From Apostichopus japonicus (taxonomy: Eukaryota > Echinodermata > Holothuroidea > Aspidochirotida > Stichopodidae): a stretch of 64,000 nt of DNA. A program made the translations under genes and the position numbers. Positions 39,541 to 51,700 of this stretch are shown piece by piece. How positions within the stretch are numbered: the stretch's first letter is position 1; every line of letters starts with the position of its first letter. The stretch lies in assembly GCF_037975245.1 (NCBI RefSeq), contig NC_092564.1, positions 16,322,984 to 16,386,983 on the forward strand, given 5' to 3'. Below the pieces are notes generated by a model. The model saw nothing but the letters and a program-made list of their open reading frames with translations. It made no database searches and was not told the origin of the DNA.

Positions 39541-40559
39541 AATTGATATCACTGCGCGGTGTTGTGTGAACATGCGGGAGGACGGTTGTACGGTATATAC
39601 AATGGAGAGGGAAGATCTATAAGTCTATAGTAACATTAACCGTATCAAGTTCCAGTGATAGAAAAGATGCAGCAACATTTTCTGGATTTTTCCCCTTTTG
39701 GAAAGCCTTTTGGCTCGTTTCTGTAATTAAATATATAGTTTTATAAATGTTTTTTTCTTAGGTGGGTTAAAAATATTACCGCTATCTTCATTGCAAAAAG
39801 GCTTCATTTTGATTATTCCATTCAGATGCCGTGTCTGAGTTATAATGGATATATCTTCACGATTGGAATTTTACATAGTACGGCTTTAAAACGCCATTTA
39901 CCATTAACCTCTTTTCACCCCTTTTCAGACTAGAGACCCCCCTTGCGAAACTAAGTGGCAGATATGTAGAGATCGAGTTGCTTAGTATGCAAACCTGAAA
40001 TTTTCACGCACTACACAGGAATGTAAAATAGCTTGCCCCTTTTGTGGTATTCACTCTAACGAACCTTTTTGTTCGCCTCAAACGCTCCTGGGGACATAGC
40101 TCGGTCAGTTGTGTCGGCAAACAGAAAAAGAAGAAAAAATCGCAACCCTAAATAACCCTCACCCTAACCTAAACCTATCACAAATACTATCGATGCAAGG
40201 AACTCTGTACGCGCCAACCAATCAGGCAGCAGTACACGCCCCCTGACTGCTTGAACAGCTTGTTAAATATGACGCCAATGCCCACACTATCATGCATGAT
40301 TAGCTTTGGCCCCCCACTTATCTTGACGTAGTGCGATTTCCATACAAAACACGACCCTCGCCCTTCATACACAAACCACTTCCCTATTTACAATCCGGCT
40401 ATTGCTGATGCATACGTTGCAGGTACACACTTCCACACAGACACTCACACACAACAGGCTGTAAGCACTACTATACTTGGCTGTACAGTATAACACTGCT
40501 CTGATGTGTGAGACATTGCGTTACAGTATTTCCTGCACGGCTGACCGACGAAGAGGGTG

Positions 40560-40725
40560 GGGAAGTAATTTCACCAGATTGATAACACGCTGAAATTCGT
40601 TCTTTCTTTGTCGAAATTTTCACCTATACGGATCTTGGACTGTAAGAGAGTTCTTTTCGGTACATTTACGGAAGATTTTATTGCTTTTAGAAGAGAATAT
40701 CGACGAAAATCTGGTATCCGTGTGG
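40560..40725 (+). other. Candidate noncoding first exon of the NAB-like gene
   Basis: A locally less AT-rich stretch ends at a good donor (GTGTGG then GTAAGT at 40726). The first coding exon of the NAB-like gene has an acceptor upstream of its ATG, so a 5' UTR exon must lie somewhere to the left. This is the best site I noticed, but it is unproven. Confidence 0.25.
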
Positions 40726-41993
40726 GTAAGTCAGACATCTGAACAAAGGCCCCTGAGTGGGCTTCACGGTAGTGCTTACGCAGGGAGGTAAGAACGTCTC
40801 ATATTACACTAATGAAATGACATGTACCAGTTTGTATAAGACTGTATTTCGTAGCAAATCACATTAGAATCACGTTATTAGCAGTTCTTCGTCGAAAAGT
40901 TTCGTTTAATCTGTTACGGAGGGGTGATACTTCATAAAATATAGCACATTTACAGGTAATTTCCCCAGCGATCACCAACATGCGACATGTGTGTACGTCC
41001 GTGTTGCAATGACGTCATTAAAAAGTGCGGGAGGAGATTCCATTGCAACAGAGGGATGGTATTCAACGTCAGCACAATAGGATACAAAACAGTATAAAAT
41101 GAGATTTTATTCAGCATTTATAAAACAGTATTTGGACTAGCAGTGAATTTGTTTATGGGTAAAACTTTTCCAATAAATTGTCTCTGCAGTAAGACCTAAT
41201 GTCAGCCTCTCAGCTTTCAATTAGCAACACTTTAGTGATGTCAGCATGGACCGTCTTTTCTGCATTCTCTCCTTGTTCATGATTTTTGCAAGTTTTGAAA
41301 AGAAACAGAATTTACTACTTAAACTTCACTTCTTATCAAAAGGTTTGGCAGCAGGCAGTTAAAATTGTATCGTACAAGTCTTGTCCTGATGAGTTGTGGA
41401 CAAATTTGAAGAGATCGGTTCACGTGAACCCAAATTAAGAACTGAAAAGTTTTCCATTTTTTCTCAAATGCTAATTGAGGCGATTTTTTTTTGCATATTT
41501 ATATAAGTGTCTCATAGTGGTGTATACAGATCAAGATGTCTTATATAGTTATAACATTGTCTACATTGCACATTATTACATTTTAACAATTGAAATGTGC
41601 CATGTTTAAACAAAAAGAGAGACTTTTAATTCCAGGTGAAAGACAGTTGAGCTGTTTAATTCTGTATGTGTTTCTTAAGGTTAATTGCAAAAAGTGGTGC
41701 ATCAATCGTGGTATTAATATTGTCAAACTTATGGGAATTAAGGAGGAGAGGGGGAAAGTTCCCCAAAACAAATTCTGTGCCATCTTTACATTTACATTGG
41801 TCATTTATAGGCACTTATAGCCAGAGAGTCATGTTATAATTTTGATTATTGTAAGCATTTTGGGTGGTACCATTTTCAATAGAGTCAACCATTCCTTAAT
41901 GATTCCATTGTTCTGTGGCTACTTCCTTTCTGTTGTACATTCTTGAGTGCAACTGTTAACTGCTGTGTATACTACTGTAGGTTAGATGTAGAG

Positions 41994-42364
41994 CAGGGGT
42001 GGGCAACCTACGGCCCGCGTGCCTCATGCGGCTCGCCAGTGATTTTTTTGCGGCCTGTGCGATGTCTCAAGAAAAATAAAAAATAAATCTATTTTACATC
42101 ATCACAAAAAACGAGCTAGCTGCTTAGCATTTATCGGCACTAATGATGATGTCAGGTAGGCCTATTATCCCTATTAATTATCAACTGTGCTGTATTGACA
42201 TTATTACGTTTTTGTGAATACAGATTAAGTACACACACCTATTGATTGAAAGTCCTCGGAATCAAAGATTTGAAATCAACAGCAGGTCGTTGGTTAGGTG
42301 AGGCCCAGTCAATTTTTCACCCCTTATATCTGGAACATTCATTCAAAAAAGTTGCCCACCCCTG
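41994..42364. mobile_element. hAT-like MITE with perfect 8-bp target duplication
   Basis: Begins CAGGGGTGGGCAACCTACGG and ends TTGCCCACCCCTG, a classic hAT terminus. The identical 8-mer atgtagag flanks both sides (41986-41993 and 42365-42372). The element is 371 bp with no transposase frame. Confidence 0.95.
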
Positions 42365-42849
42365 ATGTAGAGTATATATAGGAAAGTTTGCAAGTGGTAC
42401 CGGAAATAAATTACTGTAAGTAAGTACTGTAGGTAAAAGTTTTTTTGAAATTCAGAACAGCCCTAAAGTCGCAGTATCGTTGGCACAGAAATGTCTTGTG
42501 CTCTCCTTTGGTACACTTTTAACACCCTTAAGTATTAATGATATTGCTAGTGTTGTTTGTTTGTTTGTTTATTTATTTTCTTCCTTTTTTTTTTATCTTC
42601 TTTTCTTTTTTTCTGTGTGACATTGATTTTCAGCGGATTGTCAAATTACTGTATGCCCTTTTGTAAAGTGACTTGAGTGCACAAATGACAATTTTCTTAC
42701 TTCTGTTTAAAATGGATGTAACCTTATTGTATCTGTAGGGTGTTGAAATGCCAGTCTGTTTACTCATAATTTTTTTTATAAATTTTAAATGAACAATAGA
42801 AAACTGACTGGGAATTTAAGACAATGGCAAAGCGCAATGAAATGAATGG

Positions 42850-42925
42850 GTGGTTCTAACAGGATTGGAACCTTTGACCTCACGATTACAAGCCCAGTGC
42901 TCCACCCACTTGAGCTATCCAGTCC
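42850..42925 (-). repeat. tRNA-like SINE head or tRNA pseudogene
   Basis: On the minus strand GGATAGCTCAAGTGGGTGGA (A box), an anticodon-like CTTGTAATC and a B-box variant GGTTCCAATCC follow in tRNA order. The acceptor ends do not pair well and the B box has one change, so it is probably not a working tRNA. Confidence 0.5.
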
Positions 42926-43941
42926 TTAGTTGGCAGCGATCCCTATACACGGTATGCAAGGCACTGTGACTTCAGACTTTCACCCCAGCAAAGAAATGGC
43001 TATATTTGTTCCTTTTTTCTTCACTGGGAGAGGGAGGGGGTGGGAAAGGAGGGAGACAGGAAGGAGGGGACAATGCAAAACTGACTGGGAATTATAAACA
43101 ATTTGGAAAGTGCCAAAAAAATATTTGGATAGGATGGGATTTCATCTACAGTCTGTCAGGATTGGAAGTCAAGCTGTGATCTTTGCTCCTTTGAAAATGA
43201 GTAAACTTTCATTGATACTAATCAATCAATCAGAAAACATTTATGAAGTGCCAGTATCAACAATAGTTGTTCAAGGCTCACATTACTTGGATATGATGTA
43301 AGAGGTTGATAACCTTGTTCAAGTGATAGGGAAAGGAGGGGGTGGGAGGGAAACTTCAGGGAGATGGGATGAGATAATCACAAAAGTGGGGAGTAACAGT
43401 TGGAGAATTGTTTCTATTCAGCAAGGGGAGGGGTCGGGCAGGGGTGCAACAGTTACTTGTTGGCTTTCTCTCAGAACTTTGTGTTTTTCCTTTAACTTAT
43501 GTTAGGGTCAAACCTTACTTGAAGCTCTAGAAAAGGAATGGGAGGAAAGGCAGGGTAGTTCTTCAAGAGTTTAAATGTTTAGCGTTTATATTTGACCCTG
43601 CGCTGATCCGGATTAAGAAAACGCTGTTTTGTACACAGTACAGGGCTTAGTAGTGCATAATATTACAAACTATTCATTGATGTATATATACAGTATAGTT
43701 TTTGAATGCAAATTGCAGAGACCGTCCCATTTGATTGGGGATCACTTTCGTTCTGTTTTAGTTTCTAGAATTATGAGCACTGTCTTAATTTCCCTACCCA
43801 AGTGGCTTTTTGGTCCTGATTCTTTGGCATATCGGAACCTATTTTAACAGTCAAGTTGTGTTTATAAATGCATGTGTGTGTGTATGTGAAACCCTAGCTT
43901 GTAAAAAGATGGTATCTTAACTTGAGAAATTTGTGATTGTC

Positions 43942-44370
43942 ATACTTGGGCTATACTGTATGTTGGTCATGGTAAGTAGATGATCCCTATGGATTTTGGT
44001 AAGGCTATCTTGCATATTAACATAAAATTCTTAAAATGTCACTATCTCTTCAAATGTTTGTCCGATTTAGGTCGTACTGGTTATGGTGATGTAAATTCGT
44101 AGTAATTAAATAATTGTTCTTTGTGATAACAGTTTTACCTCATAAATATTCAAAAACTGCCTGTAAACACGATATCACACAAACACCAGTTGCATCAATG
44201 TCATATTTGGTATATATGTTAGTCATGGTCAGCAGATGATTCCTATTGTTCTTGGTGGGGCTATCATGCATATCAAGGAATGGGCGGGGCTTAACATAAA
44301 TTCTGAATATGTCAGTATCTGTTCAACTGTATGTCCCATTTAGTTCATACTGGGTATGGTGATGTAACTA
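43942..44370 (+). repeat. Diverged tandem repeat, about 260-bp period
   Basis: Two units share GTTGGTCATGGTAAGTAGAT/GTTAGTCATGGTCAGCAGAT, GATTCCTATT, GGCTATC-TGCATAT, AACATAAA, and GGTTATGGTGATGTAA/GGGTATGGTGATGTAA. The class of the unit is not recognised. Confidence 0.8.
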
Positions 44371-45439
44371 CATAGTACTAGTATATATTCTTTCTAATTA
44401 GTAATTTCACTTAATTAATAGTCAGTCCTGAGTGGATCGGAGCAGTTGGGGATTATTTTCGTTCTTGAAATACTGGGTTACGTTTGTCACACTAGATTCA
44501 GACAATCAACCATGTTGTTTTTTTCTGGTGCATATCATGATTATTAATCAGCCTGGTACCTTCCTTTATATGTTGCTGCATTAGTCAATCCATAATCCTC
44601 TTCAATTTGATGTGCACAAGTCCCTGAAAATGAACATGGCTTACCACACTATGAATCTGTTTAGGCATCGGAACCACTAAACATTTGCGTTTATGGTTCA
44701 AGTTACTTGTACAGTTATTCAATTGGATGACACAACGAAAAATTTGTGCTTGTTTGGATTTGGAACAACATACATCTATTCAGAGGTCTTGCAGTGATAT
44801 CCTCAACACTAACAATAAAAATTACAACTTGTACCATCCTAGACTCTTATGTACAGTATGTGATTTACAGCAGACTTGGCTAATTGGTACAATGTTTACT
44901 TGGTACAATGTTTAATTGGTGAAACTAAACATATATTCTTGTATAGACTGAAAACTCACAAAAACTATGATCTAGTTTACATAGCAACAACATTCTAAAC
45001 AGCATCTTTAAAGAAACAAAATTTAAACAAATTGTTGTTGAAAGCAAAACATCTGAAAAATTCAGACAGTTAATGTTTCTCTGATGGCATTTAGTAGGAA
45101 CAGTTAGTTGATCTAGTCTATTGTCTGAAGGAACAACGGGACCAAAATTTAAGAAAAAAAGTGTGAGAGTACTTTTCTGATATATATAGAAAATGGGAAT
45201 GTTCAGGTACAAATGGATCTGTAATTATGCAGCTACATTGAATAGTGGTGGAGATTGGATTCATAGTTTATAAAATTGAAAATGTAAGCTCATTCAGTTC
45301 GCTTATATAGTGCATGCTTATCTTTTTGTTAAAAGTGTCATCAAGTGATTGCAAATAATTTGTTTTCAGATTTTGATGGATTGCTGATTTTTTCTTCTCC
45401 AGGCCTTTATTATTTTACTGGAGTTATCCAGACTACTGT

Positions 45440-45706
45440 ATGGATTCACCTGTTTCGACTTCCAGTACAAACAACAGTGCAGGTAGTGACATGCAGCTTT
45501 ACAGGGCTTTGGAGCGGGCAAACCTCCTGCAATATTACGACAAATTTATGGCACAAGGAGGGGACGACCTACAGCAATTGTGCGAAGCAGAAGAAGGGGA
45601 GTTTTTCGAAATCATGGAACTAGTTGGAATGTCCAGTAAGCCCCTTCATGTCAGACGGCTTCAAAAGGTGCTCCATGAATTTATGTCCAATCCAGAGCTT
45701 TTTCAG
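45440..45706 (+). CDS. NAB: NAB-like coding exon 1 (NCD1)
   Basis: Residues 1-89 hold nearly all of NCD1. An acceptor TTCTCCAG lies at 45402, 37 nt before the ATG, so the transcript has at least one upstream noncoding exon. Donor GTACGG, phase 0. Confidence 0.94.
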
Positions 45707-48700
45707 GTACGGTAATATCAAAAACTGACTTGTGCACCACGGTCATAAAAAGTTCATTGTGTAGTTTTTTTCACAATTTTTGATACAGATTTTTTATTCT
45801 TGACTGCACTTAAAAGTAATAAAATTTGTGATTCTCATAGTTATGAATAATTTTTATTGAAATTTAAAATTCTGATGAAAAATATATTCTTTCTTGAAAT
45901 TAGCAAATATATCTTTTTCTTCCATTTTCTTTTGCATTGAGACTGATATGTCAATTTTTATCTTATAAAAAAAATACAATGATTTGAATTTCATTCTTTA
46001 CATGATCCAGAATTTGTAATATTTACAGCTAGTTTCTGACAGACTTGAAATATTTTACTTGGCAACTCACTGTATATTGCACTACTGCATACACTTATAA
46101 TGCCATTATGCACATTGACTTCACAGTCTGCTCAAGCATCGCCTAATGCAGCTGAACTCCCAAAGCAAGCCGCCCCCGAGTACAACATTAATGCCTCCGT
46201 TGCCAACGTCGTCTCGATGGCTGACAGTGTGAACCCCTCAACCGCCAAACAGTATCCATCCTTCACTGGCCTCTCACCGTACAGCAGAATGACATACAGT
46301 CCAAAGTATAACCAGACAAAGACCCCGGCCGCATCTAATGGAGAGAATGCCAGTCTCACAGAGGAGCTCATCGTCAACGTGAGAAATGCTGCCATGGCGA
46401 TATATCAAGAAATGGACATGCAGGCATTTCCTCTCCCCAAGAAGATTCCGCAAGAGATGGTTCACATTTTGGAGATGGCGACTGATCATCCGCAGAGAGA
46501 GGAAGAAATCAGGAAGTGGGCTCCAATCTATGGGCGATTTGACTCCAAAAGGAAGTCTGAAAAGCCGTTGTCCTTGCATGAGGTGAGGTTAGATCGAAAA
46601 CAAACATACAGGAAAAAGACACGCTCCTGGATGGGGTTTCACTTTTGACTGAACAGTGTTGTTTACAACATAGAAAACTTGTATGGCAACTATAGTATGT
46701 ACTTGTTGTGTGCAATATATAACACTACTGTACTGTATGTGAGCACATACTGTATGTACAGTAGTGTGCAATATACTGAGTGATATGTATATGGTAGTAG
46801 TAGGCCTACTGTAGGGATAATACTGTACAATGGAAATAAGGTTGTGTGAGATTTGCCTTGATTTGACTTTTACTTGAATTTAAATTATTATTACCTCTCA
46901 TATCTTGTGTGACTGAGTTTGATTTATTGATTGCATGCTCAGTGTTTGTATATTTTTTTTGGGGGGGTGGTAGTTAGGGGGGGCAAAAGGGACAGGAAGC
47001 ATTGGGCATATGGAGTATATTATTAATTCATATCCCTTGAAGAGGGACAATGATTACCGTGGATTAATATTATTATTTTTTAATTTGGGGGGGGGGGGGG
47101 AGAGGGGGGAAGTTTGTTTTTGGTCTTAATATTTACATATGAGTGATAATGAAACTCTGGAGTACTGAAATTGTGATTACATTTGAATGAGATACCAGTG
47201 GTATGGTATGGAGTGGTTAAAGGCTGAGGCATTAGAAGAAATTAAAACCTAGCATCTGGGAGATCATTGGTTCAAAGCCTGGCTGGCTAAAAGTAAGGTG
47301 TGGAGAAATGGCAGGGTTTTCCCATTTGAAATAGGCTTTCAAAGTATAAAAAAAAATCCAAAATGAGCTACTGCTAAACTGAAAATTGGAAAGCAACGTA
47401 ATGTGAAGTGTTAGTTAGAAGCCATATGTCTTCTCCTACATGTATGTGACTGCTTACTGTGCTTAGTGTTGTAAAATGTCCGCGTTTTACTGATTACAAT
47501 GACAAAATGTTTAAGCCTTGGTGATCTGCCACTAGACCAAGGAGAATGGAATGTAGGAGGGGGAAAGGAAAGTTGTAATATATATATATGTAATTTGAAA
47601 AGTTGTTTAGGATACGTGGTTGATGTCCTTGCTGTGATAAGAAGACATACAACATATTAAACATTAAATAGAATAAAAAACACTCCCTACTGACATGTCT
47701 TTCATAAAAATAGGGCGATTTTAAAATTTACCATCCCAAAACCTGGCAGATTGGGGATAAACCTAAGAGGAAGGTGGCAAGATCCAACTTAAACAAAAAA
47801 GCCATAGAAGAAATATATAGTAATAAAGAAGCATTATTTTGCATGTCACCTCTTAAATAATATTGGGCTAGGGCAAAGTAATTATTGCAACAGTTAGTTA
47901 ACATCAGCGCTGTAGAACAAGACGGCAAATTATGCAATTATTTACCAAAAAGCAAAGTGGATTTTCTCCATCTTCCCAACGCAGGTACAGTACAGTACCC
48001 TACCAACATGTTAGGCTATCAGGCGTCAAACCTGACCCCTTAACTTAAAACAAAATGAACAACTGGAAATTCCCCTTTCAAAACATGCTTTCATGCCATT
48101 AAAATTAACAGAGCTGTTTATTAGAGATTCTCGTTGCACCTGGATTGATCGCATGCGTTCTTTTTGCTTTGCTCAAGGTTAAACCGCTGCGCCATTATCA
48201 TTTATATTTTTCTTCAGGGTATTCTTTTTGAGGGCATGTCCACACATATTTGAGCTACCTGTCTCTCCCCCACATACCGTTATTGCATCACTTTTATGCC
48301 CCCAAGAGCAGCTCTCAACTTCCTGTAGTGCCATGGAGTGATTATTACACAGTTCCCCCTGATAAGTGTGCAGTCTTTAAGCTTGGGTTAGATTCCAGGT
48401 TGTTTGTTTGCTAATATTTCTGTTTTCTTTTTTGATCTCTCGATTAGGTTACAGTTAATGAGGCCGCCTGCCAGCTATGCTTACTTGAACCAAACCTTCT
48501 CTTCATGAGGGACAGACTGTTTCCATTGTCCAGACAGGTTGTCAGAGAGAGCGGATATCAGTACAAGCATGGACATTCCAGGTAAAAGTTTTTCTTTACA
48601 GAGAACGTTCGTCTAAACGTTGCTTATCGAGAGAAATTTGATAAAAGAAGAAATCATAATTACGTACACTGACTTGACATTATCTTATGACGTGGTGTCA

Positions 48701-51700
48701 AAGCCTGTCAGCAATCACAGCAATGATTGGACACAACAGGCATGGTGACACACCACTGTACAAACGGCCGATTTCTACCACCCCCACCCCCCCACCATCC
48801 AAAAATATAATCAAGGGTCCTGGTATCATCAACAGTGGATACTGATGGAGGTTTATATTGAAGGCAAAATTGAAATTTGGAAAAGTATCATTGACTTTTG
48901 TTAGCATGAAAATCTATGTGATGTAAATTTTTTTCACTCTAAACCTCTAAGTTTTTTTTTGAAAAGAAAGAAAGATTTTCATTCAAAATTGTTATGTTTT
49001 GCATAGGCTTAGCTGTGTGTGTGTACTTGGGGTCTGCTTCTCAAAAAACAAAAGTTTACGTCTGCCTGGATGAAAGCAACTTTAAGATTTTGCATCCCTG
49101 GCTAAAACATTGTGTCCGGGTCGCAGAATCCTGCGTTGCCTAACATTGCTGTAGAGGTCCAGAAAATTTGGAAATGACAAACACTCTATTTTTGATAATG
49201 ATATCTATTATAACAAAGTTATCTCTATAAGATAACCAAGCAGGGCAAAGAAAATGTTTTCCATTACTGATATATACTAAAACAGGTGCTTGCTTTGGTT
49301 TAGATATAATACAGTGTTACAACCTGTAATTCTTTGATTGATATGCTCTGATAGCATTTTGAATTAATTAAACACACCTTCATTTTCCAATCATGATATT
49401 CTGAAAAGGAAGGCATCAGCTATTATAAGTTATCGTCATTGCCATTGAAATGATAGGCTTGTACTACTATTAGGAAGGAAGACCTTGTTTGGGGAAGTGA
49501 CATGGGTGATTCCTACCAGCCATTAACAGACTTCCCCAATTACCTGCAATCTCAACCTTTGCCATGCGATTCTATTCACTGATAAACGGAACCAATGTCT
49601 AGCTGTGTCTAGGCCGTCAATTTTGCAAGGTTGTGAAGTTTGTGTAAATACAACAAGTAGGCTGCTAACTTGGTCTTTTGTACAATGTTTGAGTTCACAA
49701 ATTGAGCAGAATAAACCCAAGTTGTTAAAAAGGTTGTACTGTAGTCAGATATGTGGTGATGTGGTGAAATAGACAAGTTTTGCTACATCTTTAAATGAAA
49801 CATCCAATAGTAGAATATGATTAAGCTACTGTATGTGATAATGATATTACTGTAAGATGTAATCATTATAATCATGCATGAAAGTAATGTTCTCTACACC
49901 AAGCGTTCCTAGTTTACAAGAGGCCTCCTCGTGTGTAGTGTGGGTCATTTGGCATATTTGCATTCTATAATTTACTGTATATGTCAACTTTGCTGTTATT
50001 TGCTGGTTATTTAGCTGGTGTAAAAAGCAATTGTATAGATTTGGGAGAGGTTGCTTGGTAGGGTGCTACTGTAGCATTAGAAAGGGAGGTTTTCATCATC
50101 GTGGTGACAAGTATTTTTATTTTCAGTTACAGTTCTAAGTTACAGTGAATAACAATGTTGTGTCTATAAGCAGACTTTGGAACATGCACAGGAGTTCAAA
50201 GCACAGGTGTATAAACTGTTCTATTGTGTCTATGATTTGTGCTCTCGTACGGTACATAAACCTATAGGAGGGTCTAAGTTAAACTATAGGTTAACACCCA
50301 TCTTTATATGCATAAGCCTAGAAAATTGATATTTCATGAATATTTGCATTGTGCACCAAAACTATACCCGTAGGCTATTGCTGTGGAAATTATAACAACC
50401 CACATTCATCTCTTTGTAACAGTGTATAGCTTTTTTAATTAAATCACAATTTTTATAGTTAAAACTTAGAACACAGCATGTATTACGTGAGGTGGAGATA
50501 ACATTTCTGCAATATATTACATGTGGATGTTAAACAGTACATAATCTGTGTGTTAATAACCGTGGCATATTTAAACTACTGTAGCCTGAGTCTGGGATAC
50601 TCACCGTTTAAACAAATTGAACTGATTTTTCGAAACCTTGTCTTTCCTTCTTTAAAGTAGATCTAATAGAGACATGGTCAGGATGCAAAATGAAGGAGAA
50701 GGTCCTTACAGCAAGAGGCAGAAAATGGCTCGAGAAGGAGATCCCAACACCCGCACGGTACAGGCAGAACTTGTAAAACTAAGACGCGAGGTAGTCGAGC
50801 TCAATAACTTTTCAGTTCAGTTACGTTTTGGCTTAATTTAATAGTTTAGGTTCATAGGTGAATCCCAAATGGTAAGGAAGCTATTAACAGAAGCGTAATT
50901 GAAACCATACATCCATTCAGTCTAGCAGAACAGGATACATAGGGGAAAGATAATACAAAGTATCATTAAAATATGGTCCAAGAAGTCAAAATAGTTTGTA
51001 TGCTAGTTAATGTTTCTATGGCTGTTATAGTATTTGAGATATAGACAGCTTTAAAATATCATAAGTCTCTGGTATGCTCTCTTCCAGCCAGATTGACCTT
51101 GGTGACCTTGGTTCGTCAGTGAAGACCTTGATGTAAACCATTCATGATTACAGAGACTATTTTTATGTTAAAAGATGACTTTAGGCACAAAATTAATGTT
51201 TTGTTATGTCACAGACCATCAAAACATACTGCTATCAGTACAGGTTATCTCTATACCACTTTGCATTTCACATTTTGAACATCCAGGCTCTTCAATTTAA
51301 GTGGCTGGACTACTTAGTCTAACACACAGACTTTTGCAGTAGGTCAGATGCCAGGTGCAAAACGTAGTAGGAAAACAAAGATTTTTATGACCTCAAATGA
51401 CATGTTAAAAATGTATTACAAATTTGTGAAGGACAAATGGTGTATGTAGAATGTCATCTCTGTTCATTGTATATGAAATTAAAAGAACATGCTTTGATCA
51501 TGTTATTAGAATTTATAAAACAAAAGATTAACTTAAATTTTTAGGCCTGCATGAGGTGTTGCCATCAACAGCTCCTTCAAGGCATTGAAGACTCGCCCCA
51601 AACAGCGTGCCGCCATCTTTAAAAAGTTAACTTTCTGTTGCTTGCAAGTGAAGTTTTTTACTTGTCGCTACAAAATGCAGATGGTAATGAAACGTGATAC

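Larger units (their letters stand above)
40727..45402 (+). other. Probable 5' intron or upstream region of the NAB-like gene
   Basis: No coding exon recognised. It contains a hAT MITE, a tRNA-like SINE relic on the minus strand, a two-unit tandem repeat, and G-rich runs near 43020-43070 and 43325-43440. Confidence 0.5.

Noticed and set aside
45345-45623. Alternative 92-codon frame overlapping NAB exon 1
   Set aside because: It runs in another frame from the NCD1 coding sequence and has no conserved residues.
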